Notes under the pieces: model-generated
Database searches by the model: none
The model's input: the letters and a program-made list of their open reading frames with translations, nothing else
What the model was told of the DNA's origin: nothing
Program-made: the position numbers and the translations under genes
NCBI GenBank assembly: GCA_037501455.1
Contig: CM074862.1
Location: 60,171,501 to 60,235,500, forward strand
DNA from: Lantana camara
Lineage: Eukaryota > Streptophyta > Magnoliopsida > Lamiales > Verbenaceae
DNA: 64,000 nt
Direction: 5' to 3'
Part shown: positions 37,184 through 47,486 of the stretch, in pieces
How positions within the stretch are numbered: the first letter of the stretch is position 1
Layout of the letters: every line of letters begins with the position of its first letter

Positions 37184-38189
37184 ATTATAACTTATCAACT
37201 CATCCAACTGCATATCTTTTGTCTTTCATAACCAAATGCCTCCTCAAGTTAAGTGATAACGTATACAAGAATTTGGTTATGCTCAAGTATATACAAAAAT
37301 TTACAAGAATCGGGACCATTTTCACATATAGTTGCGTCAATCTGGAAATATATGATTGTTTAAAATGCTAGAAACAACGGAATCATTCTCAATGAAGGAC
37401 ATTAAACTAGCTTATTTGTCAAATGAGCAAATGAAACGTATTCCTTCAACCTTTCTGTAATTCCAACAAACTTCACTACCTCACAATTTGAGAAAACTGG
37501 ATGAAACAGGGAGAAATATCAGGGGAGATAACCAAAAGATCATATAAAGAAGATTATTTTGTTATACTTTAGGGAAAGTTCATGAAAGTGAAGTACATCT
37601 TATACAGCACAAAAAGATTGCATTTTTTTCTTAAATCAAGAGGGAACTCAGTCATCTCAGATGTTTGCTTGAGCACTCTCACAAAATCAGTCATGATAAA
37701 CAAATGAAGAACATCAAAATACGACAACATAAACAACAAAAGATCATCAACAGAACATGGCTTACACTGATGCTGAGGCAATCTGGTTATCTCCACAGCC
37801 CACTTCCTGAATTTTCCAGTTTTCCACAATAAATCTGCAGAAGTAAAACAAAGAAAACTAAAGAATTGGGAAAGAGATCTGGCACAAGGAAAGGGGAAAA
37901 CAGAGAAAGCAAACTTGATGCACCCTTCTTCACCTTCGATGGTCACGCACCCGGATTGAACCTTCACACACAAACGAACCTTCAGAACCCCTAAACAGTA
38001 CCCTATCGTTCAAATCCCAGAACCCTAGCCCCTTCAACCGTTTAGAAATTGAAAATGCAGGTGAATTGGGGAGTAATCGTACGTGTCTACAGCTTGTGAG
38101 CGTTTCTCCAAGAACCCTATCTCCTTCAGCTTTTGTACTAAAATGAAAATGCAGGTGATTGGGGGGAATAATTTTCAGACATCCGTAAA

Positions 38190-38843
38190 TACATCTGCAA
38201 AATATTCTGACGGGAAAACCCCTCGTACACCCGTCGGAAAATAAAGTGACACCAATGGAAAACCAACGAAATAACTCCGTCGGTAGTACTGCAAATGCAA
38301 ATATATACCCACCGATGGCATAACTCCGTCAGTAATCCGTCGTAATGTGCATTGAAATAGACCGACGGAATTAACCGTCGGGACTTCGTTGGTCAGATAA
38401 AACGCAGATGGTTATACAAATAATCCGACGGTGACTTTACGTCGGTTATCCGTCGGATAATAGGTATGAACCGACAGAATAACGACCGTAAACTGTCCGT
38501 CGGATCCGCAAAAAATTTTACTCGAATATACCGACGGGTGGCCGTCGGAATTCCATGGCAAATTAACAGCGCAGAAAATGCGCCAAATGCTCCAACGGAA
38601 GTGCGACAATAATCCGACGGCAATACCGTCTGAAATAATTGGCGAAATTTTTTTGTTATCCCGCCATACTTTCCAACGGATTACCGAAGGAATACCGACG
38701 GTACTTTTCATTTATTTTTTTATCAATTGTTCATCGCAATTCCGTTGGTCTGTCATGTCTATCCCGTCGGAATGTCCGACGGAAAACTGATGGCTTCTTC
38801 CGTCGATTTTTTTCCGTCGGGATTCGGGGATTTTCTTGTAGTG
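38190..38843 (-). repeat. CACTA-1 right TIR and subterminal repeat array
   Basis: More than a dozen CCGACGG/CCGTCGG motifs in both orientations, for example 38213-38240, 38422-38460, 38531-38550 and 38764-38822, ending in TTTTCTTGTAGTG at 38843. This is the 5' end relative to the transposase genes. Confidence 0.9.
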
Positions 38844-39276
38844 ATGAGGGTCAAGCCTTGCAACGAGATCAACAACCTTCTTTTGAAGATTTCAGTGGTG
38901 TGAAGAGGGTCCGGATGTTTAACCCTTCGGACTTTAGATCATGGATGAAGTAGATTTGGTTAGAGCTTGGTTGTAGAGAGGCATGAGTTCAATAACTATG
39001 CCAATCAAAAGATACTGAGCTCGAGAGTTGACTCATTTGAACTCAAATGGTGAGAGTTGAATCTACTTGAGACCCTCTTTATCGTGCGAGTTGACCGAGC
39101 AATTCATGACCTGATCGATTTGAAGATTCAGACCCCTTATGCTTGAAGATCTTTCTCGAGCTAACCCTCGTCGGGATGTCATGAACCTCGAACTTGGGTG
39201 AATACAGAAAGTTGTTCGAGCTTGAAACCTGAGCAGATGAACTTGGGGACCAGGTTCTCTTAAGTGGAGGAGATTG
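38844..39276 (+). other. R2 internal sequence (right part) and polypurine tract
   Basis: Continues R2 after the CACTA target copy ATG (38844-38846). No pol motif. It ends in TAAGTGGAGGAGATTG (39261-39276), the polypurine tract directly before the 3' LTR. Confidence 0.7.
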
Positions 39277-40098
39277 TGATGCCCCGCCTTTTAGCTTTCC
39301 AGGTACGGCGACACGAGTGAGTTTAATTCTATAATTTCTGTAAATAATGTGATTTCCATGCTTATGTGTCAACGTGAATTTTATTTCATTACATGCGCAT
39401 TAGAATTTAATTAAATGTTCTTGAGTTCAATTGCCCAATAATGGCAAAGTAAGGGACCTAATTTTAATTAGGATGTTTTGGCCTTCGTGGCTATTTTAAG
39501 CTCGAGAATTCGAATTTGAATTTCGACCCTACCATTAAATTCGTTTCGATGATTCGGATTTATTGGAGTTAACCATTTACTTTTTTTAAAGCCGATTGAT
39601 AGCCCTACCGTTTTAAAATCCGATCCTTATGAACCGGATCTTTTGGACCCGACCCATTTTCTAGCCCGACCAGTTTCTCATCTTAAGAGATGAATTATCT
39701 CCTCTCCTCCTTCATTCTTGCTTCACGTTTCAAAGGGAGAAAAGAAGAGAAGAAGAAAGCACCTTACCTTGGCCTCAAGCTTTGGCTCAAGCTCGTCCCG
39801 GTCCGACCACCCGATCGAAGAACCAAGGTAACCAATGTATTCCTCTCGTTACGTGCTCCATTTCTATGTTTATTTCGTGCCTTGATTCCTTGTCTAGATG
39901 CCTATTTGGGGGTGATGATGAATAGTGCCAGGTTCGGGATTTGGTATGCTCGGGCTTGTTTCGGGAGGCCTAACTTGTATTTATGTGATCTACATGTTAT
40001 GTTTACTTCGTGGTATGAATTTCGGGGTGTTTCGTGGTTGTTTGGGGGTGTTTTGGTGCTTTTGTTATTGTTCCCGATGCCATGGTTTTGCTGCGAGC

Positions 40099-40215
40099 TT
40101 GGTCGCGCCCGCGACCAATTTATGTGTAAAAATGGTCGCGGTCGCGACTATTTTTTAAGGGATTCTCGAGTTGTGGCTTCGCGGCCTCGACTAGTTTTCA
40201 GTGCAATTTTGTCGT
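40099..40215. repeat. Palindrome cluster, R2 3' LTR
   Basis: TTGGTCGCGCCCGCGACCAA (40099-40118) and GTCGCGGTCGCGAC (40134-40147), then decayed copies near 40180-40195 and 40210. The palindromes are GC-rich and CpG-rich in otherwise AT-rich DNA. Confidence 0.8.
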
Positions 40216-42014
40216 GGCCACTACCAACTCATACGTGCTCGGTTTTGGCTGAATTTTCTGTTGTAGATACCTTTTTGAGTCTAGAACATTCTCCAAAAGA
40301 ATCAACTCAAAATTCATTCTAGATTGGGAGATATAACCGTTTTAATTTGGTGTCGCCACTTCGTCGAGATTCTGCATTCGTTCAACTTCGTACATACGCC
40401 ATTTTCGCCTCGCTTTGAATCATGGTTCGAGATTTATACCATTTGAAAGATATATGTGTCTAGTTTCCTTTCCAAGAAACAAAACTTTATTCCCATTTCT
40501 CAAACTCATGTTATGATCATTTTCCCACAGCTTATCCGTTTTGAAAAACTGTCAGCTTTTGCCCGTTTTCATTCGGAACCCTTTTTCTTGTTTTTATTCC
40601 ATTTTTCTCGTACCTTTCCACCTCCAAACTTGATCCTAACTTGCTTTATCATGTTTATACTTTTGTATTTGTTCTCATATGCATTATATGTTACTCAAGT
40701 AATGTGAATTGTTTGTATGAAACATATTTGCACTTTGTTACGTATCTCTACCTTGTATTATACCTTAATTGTGCATATGAACGTGACATATGATTATAAA
40801 TGATTATGATGGGTTATGTAATGCCTTCAATTACATGGATTTGATTTGAAAATAAGATTTGCCTAAGTATTTGCATTTCTTTAAGTGTCAATGCATATGT
40901 CGTGCGTCTATGTGGTTCATTGTGAGTCTAAGCCTTGTGTTTTGTCTTTAGTTTGTTCAGGTGCACCCGGGGTGGTGTTTGGCAGTCCGTTTTGATTCCG
41001 GGGTGAATCACTTGTTTGGTCATTGGCTTCGTCGGTGTAAGGTGAGGCTCGGTTATAGTTAAACCCTATGATATGTGACCGTTTTGTCGGTATACGAACT
41101 ATGGCCTCTATTATATGTATATACGTGCGAGGTATGGATTTATAAATCTGAAATATGTTTCCAAGTATGAAGAGTAATGTATAAGCCTATGTATGCTTGA
41201 TTTAATTTAATTGGATTCATTATGATTGGTAACGCTAAACCACCTTCAAACCGTGTACCTCGTATGAGCCGGGAGTTACGAGCAAAGGATTATGCTAAGG
41301 ATTTGACACGGAGAGGGATGTAAAGCATTGTTGTGGCAAGGTAAAGTATGTATCATACATATGTTATGTTCCTAATTAATAGCGGGTTAGGATATGATTG
41401 AATGAATGGGGCCCAGGAGGTGTGGGTAAGGCAGACCCGGGACAACCATAGGGGTCACCGGTTATGACCCCTGTGCACACTCTCCACATGATTGATAGGA
41501 CTAACCCGGAACCCACCAGGAGGTTTGGTTGGGTGATGGGAACCTGAGGGTTTGAGTGTTCGCGCTCCCCTCTCTGATTGGATGGTTTGGGTCGCGCAAC
41601 CCTTCCATCACCGGAGAAGGAGGTATATGATTGTTATACATGATTGATTGATATGTTTGATTGTATGATTCGTATGAGGAGCCCAGGATGGGAATTGTTA
41701 CCCGTACCCGCCGAGTTTTGCTTGTTTGCTTTGTCAAAGTTCGTGAAATGGGGATAGATTTTTAACTATGATAAAATATGGATCTTTCGAATATGAAAGA
41801 TAAGAATTGATAAGAATTGATACGATTTGAAATGAATGGTTATGATTTGATTTGATTTGATTCGGTATGATTTGGTATGATATGGGTCCTGGAAGCTTCA
41901 ATTTGTTCGGTTTTGTTAAGAATCCCTATATGTATGTATCACGGGCAAAACTTTCGTGTGCAAAAACTATCCCTGAGTTCACGAACTGTGTGTGATTCGA
42001 ATGTGCTTTGCTCC

Positions 42015-42068
42015 TATATATATATAGCGTGTGTGGGTAGCCCCTCACTCAGTCGAGTTGTAGACTGA
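42015..42068 (+). promoter_or_regulatory. TATA-like box and conserved hairpin, R2 3' LTR
   Basis: TATATATATATA (42015-42026), CCCTCAC, then CTCAGTC (42048-42054) and GACTGA (42063-42068). The outermost stem pair of the 5' LTR copy is lost. Confidence 0.55.
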
Positions 42069-42558
42069 CCCTCTCCCTCCCCAACTTTTTAGTGTGCAAG
42101 TTTGTCGTTGGAGTTTCGAGCTAGGCGGAGTTGTGTTGAGTCTTTGAGTCGATCAAGTTAAGTTAGAAGAGTCTCTGCACTCGCATATGTATTTAAATTG
42201 TGTATGATTCGACTTTGTAAGATTATGAATTTGAATCTTTATGAATTTGTTATTAAATTGCCCTTGTCGGGCTTTGTTATGAGTTAAAAAGAGGCCTAAG
42301 GAGCCCAAGTCTGCTTGTGGTTCGTGTGTTTAATTTCTGCAGGTCGTGGCCAATGCATGTGTTTGGATTTTAGTTTTCCGCTACATTCTGTTTTGTTGGT
42401 TAGTTATATTTGCAGGGTCTCAATTCCACCTAGCTTAGGAGGTTTGTTTTGTTTGTCTCCCGTTCGCTATGGTTTGATACGGGTGCGAACTTCCCATTTC
42501 GTTACTCGTGTTGAGCCATAGTGCGGGGGATGTGGTGCTTTACATGCGGGGTGCTACA

Positions 42559-43469
42559 GAATATAAGCTCAAAATTAGGGATGCATGGATCAAAATGACC
42601 ACAAATGAATGTGTATTACAACCTTAAGCTTACCTTGTGGATTGGATGAAGTTTGGAGGAGCTTTGAGCCTTGAATCTCCAAGCTTGGCAAGGGTTACGG
42701 GAATAACTGGAGAGCAGGGGGGGTTTGCTGAAATTCTCTAAGTGTGAAGGGTTAGTTCGGTTGGGGATGATTAAGGGCTGTTAGAGGGTTGAGTTAGGGT
42801 TCCAAGGAATCAAACCATGGTTAATTTTCTCAAGGTTTGTGAAAGATGTGGCCATTTTAGTGAGCTGTGGCAGTTTTGACGAACGTAACACTTTTCGGTT
42901 AAGTTTCGGAGGTTCAAATGATTTTGGAAAAATATAAGGCTAAGTTCATTAACTCGAATTTTCGTTACAAGTTCAGCGAAGTTGACGGAACTCGATTCCG
43001 AGTTCCCGAGCTCAAGATATCACATACGGAACCAAGGGTGCGCTAATTGCTCGTTTGTCCCCGATTTGGATTCCAAGAACAAAATAAATTCGAAACTAAT
43101 GCAAATGAACCCGAAAACATAAAACGAGTATATATTCATATTCATAACACGTATATCTCCAACATATTAAATTTTTACGAAATTTCGATATCAAATCATA
43201 TAAGAACGAAACGCGTTTATAACACTCATGAGCAATACATAATAAATTCAAAGAATTTCATAATATAAAACAAAATTTAAATTCATATCTAAATAAATAA
43301 CAAGTGCACGTTTAAAATATACATTTAATATTAATAATCATTAAGATATAAATAATTAATATTTTATCATTTAATAACAATTAAATATGCAACACTTATA
43401 AACAATTAATTCGCGCAATTTGGTAAACATATAAGTCATACTATACGACTGAAAAACCGGGCCGTTATA
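42559..43469 (-). repeat. L3: start of minus-strand LTR right of R2
   Basis: On the minus strand it begins TATAACGGCCCGG at 43469 (usual TGTAACGCCCCGG with changes). It resembles the start of the R1 LTR, including the GAGCTCAAGATAT block near 43008-43020 and the donor-like CAAGGTAAGC (42633/42634). Bases from about 42995 to 43469 are repeated inverted at 12701-13309. Confidence 0.75.
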
Positions 43470-44004
43470 GGTTTGGTGTGCAAAATCCTATTCCCGGTTC
43501 ATAATCCTTTGATTAATATGTGTTTTATTCTATATTTATGTAGCGTGTGGGTGTGCGTTAGCCCCCTCACTCAGTCAAGTTGTGGCTGACCCCTCTCCTT
43601 TTCCCACCTTTAGTTGCAGGTTTGCTCGAGCTAAGCGGGAAAGTACGTGTTCGTGTTGTGCTAGCTAGTTTGGGTCGAGTCAGCATTTCATGCTTACATC
43701 TTTTGAATATTTTGATATGTATTTGAATTAAGCTATACTTTGGAGAACTTTGAATACTTTTGTATTTTGGGCCGGAATGGCCATGTATATATTTTGTATG
43801 CTTTTGGATCCTGTTATTTGCTTCTGTATATTTGTTTAATTTTTTTTCTTGCGCGCTATGTTGCTGTCTTAACCCCACTTAGCCTAGTGTGTGCGCGTAA
43901 GTCCTCGTTCGCCTAGACTTGGATTCATGTATGGAATCCCATTTCATATGTGGATTCGGGTCTAACTGCGGGGGGTGTTGTGGCTCGTCGCTCCGGGCGT
44001 CACA
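43470..44004 (+). repeat. L2: right end of the split LTR
   Basis: Contains TATATTTAT (43531-43539), CCCTCAC and a hairpin TCAGTC/GGCTGA (43571-43589), then the end block with CTAACTGCGGGGGG. It ends CGGGCGTCACA at 44004, directly against the R5 pol remnant. Confidence 0.65.
43531..43589 (+). promoter_or_regulatory. TATA-like box and conserved hairpin, L2
   Basis: Arms TCAGTC (43571-43576) and GGCTGA (43584-43589) with loop AAGTTGT. One pair would be G-U in RNA, which keeps the stem at RNA level but not as a perfect DNA palindrome. Confidence 0.5.
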
Positions 44005-44145
44005 AGACTGGCAAAAGAGTTATGCCGATGGGAGAAGGAAAGATTTGGAATTCGAAGTGGGTGATCGGATCTTCTTGAAGGCAACACCTAGAAAGGGTTT
44101 CTCATGAATTGGAAAGGGTGGTAAGTTGAATCTGAGGTTCATTGG
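44005..44145 (+). pseudogene. pol: R5 pol remnant, left piece (end of integrase)
   Basis: Reads QDWQKSYADGRRKDLEFEVGDRIFLK, the conserved stretch between the integrase core and chromodomain of gypsy elements, then a TGA at 44105-44107 where relatives have arginine. It is cut on the left by L2 and on the right by R4 within ..RFIG; the frame resumes at 55007. Confidence 0.88.
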
Positions 44146-47078
44146 TGTGACACCCAGATATCTAGAGACGTAAGAAAATATAAATTAGGAAAATATCGTA
44201 TCATAACATGCATACATATTTCGTGGCATATCAACTGTGCAATTTATTTATTTAAATTTATAATGTTACTTGACCCAATTATATTTTAAATAGCACACTA
44301 ACGTTAAACATATGTGTTAGTAAGTATTATTAGAATTTATTAGTTGTTGATTTAAAATGTTCAACTTTAAATTAAGTTACAAATTCTCGTACACAATACT
44401 ACACCTATACGGGTGCAAGTCCTATTATGTACGTGCATACCTTTATATTTTTAGCAAAAGTAAAATGTTTATATATTTATTTAATGACTTATGCATGTGC
44501 ATGCATGCAAACTCACGTGTGGGTTGCCCCTGATAAGTCTTGAAGGAATCTACACATATATTAAGAAAATACAAGTGGCAAACTTGAGCTCATTGTATTA
44601 TATGTACTCATCCCTTAGTAACTTAATTATTAAGTCTTAGTGTCCTTATCAGCAACCACGTGCCAACCAAAGGAACTAAAATAAGAATTGCGTGTCATTA
44701 CACTCTAAATGTATCCAAATTTATTAATTAATTTAATTATTCTATTGATTCCCAAATTACGATATAACCAAAGAAATGAAAAGACTTTTGTTTTATAAGT
44801 GAACTCGGCGATCCATTTTAAACCACAAAAAGAACAGGAGTTTTATTTTACAAAAGAAAAGAATATTGGCCGTGATCTCCAACCTCAGCGCATAACACGG
44901 ATTTCTTTTCAAGGATTTTGGACTGTTAGTATTCTCCTATTGTAAGTTCTATTATCTATCCTCTATTCTAAATTTTGAAATTTTCAATTATTTGATAAGT
45001 TATATTTTAAATTTTGTATTTATGTGGTAATTTTATTTAACTGAGTGTAGGAGTATGTTATATAATCAGTCTATAAATTTGATTAACTCAATTTTCGAAG
45101 CTTACACGTTTGCCTAAATTTTCAGTAAATGAAATAACATGGTGTTCACTAATTCCTGTTTGATAAATTAACTACGTAAATAAATTATTGTTATAATATC
45201 ATTGTAAGAAATATATTTTCAAGCATCATGTATTAATTGGAGTATATAATAACTGTAATCATGTCATGGACATTTGACTTTAGCTTAGTTGTTATTATTA
45301 CTACAGACTAGGTTGGATTTAATTATAATCGGATTCACGTGAGTAATAGGTTAGATAAAACATTAAATATATTTTATTTATTTTATTTAAATGAGTGTTT
45401 GGATTTTTCATTTGGAAAACTAATGTACACCTTTGGTACTTGTGGACGAATTAGATTAAGTTCTCAGAAATAGAAAGTAATTCCCAAAGTAATTAATAAA
45501 GTTAATGAGTGGTTCTGTATGTTGCCAATCTTAGTGCCTCATATGTAACTTTCCTTTACGTGTTGGTCATGATGTGATTTGTTAGGAAATATCATGATAT
45601 CATTTATGTCTCATTTCTTGAATCTATCATTAAAGTTAAAGTACAACTAGTTAGTTATATATATTCTCGATCTCAACTAAATTGATTAAAGATCCCAAAT
45701 TCTTTAATTAGTCTGAGAAATAAATTTCATTTAATATTAAAATATGTACAGTAAGGGGCGAATCAATTTGATTGCTAAAAAAAAAAATAGGAATTAATTA
45801 CTGAGTTTGGGTTGGGATAGTGATTTTTAGATTTAGCACTTTTTGACCCGAAACCGTGTTTGTCTTTTGTCAGGCAAACTAGACCAGCTGCGAATCAGTA
45901 CGGTGAGGAAACTTGATCTTTAAAACTGAAATACGTATAATTATATTATTATATCAGCCTTCGTAAGACCTTTATTCGATGATTTCGATTTTTATTCCCA
46001 TCATATTATATTTGCGTAACTAAATATTTCATTATTAATTACTGGTTTTAAGACAAATGATTTTTGTTAGTAAAAAAGAATTTCGTATTTATAAGTACTG
46101 CATCAAATCCTTCGTTTTGTTTGAAAAGAATCTACCGTTCTTGTTAACGAGTTGTTCTGTTCTGTTACTGTTTGATTGCACTCGTAGGGACGCCTACGGG
46201 GTAGTTCTTGGCCACGGGGTTACTCTCAATATCAGATCGGCTGGGCGGTATCGGGCCGCGGTCGTAGCTGTGCGAGGTAACACCCATATGTTGACGCTAC
46301 CATTTGGAGATTCGGAGATGGTCTCGAGTGGTGAGCCGAAGAGATGATCTCACGGGCACGTGGGACTCTCGACCTCTGTTAGTTGGGGGATACCCCGACA
46401 CTGGTGTTTGGAGTTATTTAATGATTTTGGTTTTAGGCGATAAAAGGGGTGAGATTGTTCATAGCTCGTTCATATGCATGTATATCTTATGTATACTGTT
46501 CCTTGCCTGCTCATGCATCGATTATGGTTTTGTCATTATTTGCTGTTCTGTATTCTTCCGCCTACCTCACTAAGTCAGTTTGACTTACTCCTCTCTTTTG
46601 ACCCATATTTCAGATCTTTTTGAGCGAGACCCGGAGTTAGGTGAGCAGCCCTTGGATTAGAGAAGTTAGAGCTGTCTTGCCTGCTGTTTTGTTGTTGATA
46701 TACAATACCCCACCTCGGGGGATGTATATGGCTATGTGGTTTGTAAGCTTAAGCCCCACATAAGGGCGAAAACGTTCACTTTTGTCTGGTACTTGTTTTG
46801 TCGTTATCTTCCTCGGGGTCAGTATATAAGTTCAGTTATTTTATTTTTTGCTTTGGACTATTGTATTAGGACCACTACCTTTTATATTAAGCTATGTTAT
46901 CGTTTTCGCTGTTTTCAGTTGTTTTGGTTTTCACTCTGAGTTGTTACTCTAGATTACCGTAGTTTCATTTTTCGCTTGCGGCTGAATCAGGGTAAGCACT
47001 TAGCAAACCTTGACTAGGCCGTGCGGGCGGCACTCGGCGGGGCCCTCTAGGTCCGGGGATCTCGTAGGGGGCGTCGCA
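44146..47078 (+). repeat. R4 5' LTR (2.9 kb)
   Basis: TGTGACACCCAG to GGCGTCGCA. It belongs to a family distinct from the TGTAACGCCCC LTRs. The first 1.7 kb is AT-rich and the last 1 kb more GC-rich. I see no palindrome cluster like those of the other families. The hairpin TAAGTCA-GTT-TGACTTA (46571-46587) follows CCTCAC and precedes a pyrimidine tract ending ATTTCAG. Open frames at 46057-46573 are conserved in both LTRs only because the LTRs are near-identical. Confidence 0.95.
46571..46587 (+). promoter_or_regulatory. Conserved LTR hairpin, R4 5' LTR
   Basis: Arms TAAGTCA/TGACTTA, loop GTT, directly after CCTCAC. No strong TATA box lies 25-35 bp upstream, so the start-site reading is weaker here. 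Confidence 0.5.
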
Positions 47079-47082
47079 GTGG

Positions 47083-47094
47083 TGGTATCAGAGC
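47083..47094 (+). other. R4 primer-binding site (initiator tRNA-Met)
   Basis: TGGTATCAGAGC, 4 bases after the LTR end. Confidence 0.95.
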
Positions 47095-47486
47095 TCTAGG
47101 TTGGGAAACCTAGAGTTTGGGAGTTTGAATTCTTGACAGATAGTCAGGGATTCGAGTCTAGAGTGTTATAGGATATTTGTCTATGTGCCTTGTGTACTTT
47201 TATGTTATGTATGCTTTTGTTTTACTAAACTATTAGGCTAGTATTTTGTTTTGCACATATATTTTATGCCATTGTAGGGCTTATCACTTGTATGGTTGTA
47301 CATATGTGAAAGTGTCTACTTTTGTGACTAGTGCATGAGGTTCGGGTAACCCAGGGGCGGTACCCTATGACCTGATGTATAACTCCATCTTTTGCAATCC
47401 TATGTAGATAGTGGATGGTTGTGTTAAATATTTTTTTTTTATCTTAATTTTTTTAATTATATTAACATCATCCGATAAACTGTTAC

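Larger units (their letters stand above)
34683..38189 (-). other. CACTA-1 5' region, no gene recognised; possible captured sequence
   Basis: About 3.5 kb between the TNP2 start and the right subterminal array. It is AT-rich without CCGACGG motifs. It holds a degenerate repeat of TGTCAAGGGGAAGTTA (36380-36505), related blocks with CTCCCGTTCTACAC about 1 kb apart (36018-36050 and 37010-37045), an 18-bp inverted repeat (37068-37183) and a tandem duplication of about 100 bp around 38020-38165. One minus-strand stretch at 37765-37835 has exon-like borders (TTCTGCAG before, TGTAAG after) and reads WKTGKFRKWAVEITRLPQHQ. Another at 35121-35318 reads as a 65-codon frame. I cannot assign either; they could be the CACTA promoter and leader or host fragments picked up by the transposon. 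Confidence 0.45.
19370..38843 (-). mobile_element. CACTA-1: En/Spm-type DNA transposon
   Basis: Ends CACTAAAAGAAAAACACCG (19370) and, on the minus strand, CACTACAAGAAAATCCCCG (38843), flanked by 3-bp target copies ATG (19367-19369 and 38844-38846). Both subterminal regions are packed with CCGACGG-type repeats. It carries two divergent CACTA genes on the minus strand, TNP2-like then TNPA-like. Without R3 it is about 10.8 kb, normal for an autonomous-size CACTA element. The left terminus deviates from the usual CACTACAAGAAA. Confidence 0.95.
13821..42558 (+). mobile_element. R2: gag-only (TR-GAG-like) gypsy element carrying nested CACTA-1
   Basis: LTRs 13821-17045 and 39277-42558, flanked by identical target copies GAATA (13816-13820 and 42559-42563), so this is one complete insertion into L3. 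Without CACTA-1 the internal region is about 2.8 kb: primer site, gag, the first few residues of a protease homology, then about 1.5 kb with no pol. Elements of this build, with LTRs and gag only, have been called TR-GAG in plants; mobilisation by an autonomous relative is inferred. Confidence 0.9.
39277..42558 (+). repeat. R2 3' LTR (3.3 kb)
   Basis: TGATGCCCCGC to GGGTGCTACA, matching 13821-17045 with scattered substitutions. It has a donor-like CAAGGTAACC (39827/39828), a fuller GC palindrome cluster (40099-40215), a TATA-like run (42015-42026), a hairpin (42048-42068) and the target copy GAATA after it. An open frame of 210 codons at 39690-40322 is not matched in length or C-terminus by the 5' LTR, so it is not called as a gene. 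Confidence 0.93.

Noticed and set aside
37569..37973. 134-codon minus-strand frame as a host gene
   Set aside because: Only a short middle part looks exon-like; the rest is low complexity. Kept as a possible captured fragment, not called as a gene.
39690..40322. 210-codon open frame in the R2 3' LTR
   Set aside because: The 5' LTR counterpart ends after 145 codons with a different tail, and the frame runs through a splice-donor-like site and the palindrome cluster.
46057..46573. Overlapping open frames of 96 and 89 codons repeated at 53985-54501
   Set aside because: They are duplicated only because they lie in the near-identical LTRs of R4; no protein features were recognised.
47083..47094. 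tRNA gene suggested by tRNA-Met similarity
   Set aside because: Only 12 nt complementary to the tRNA 3' end next to an LTR, so a primer site. No cloverleaf nearby.
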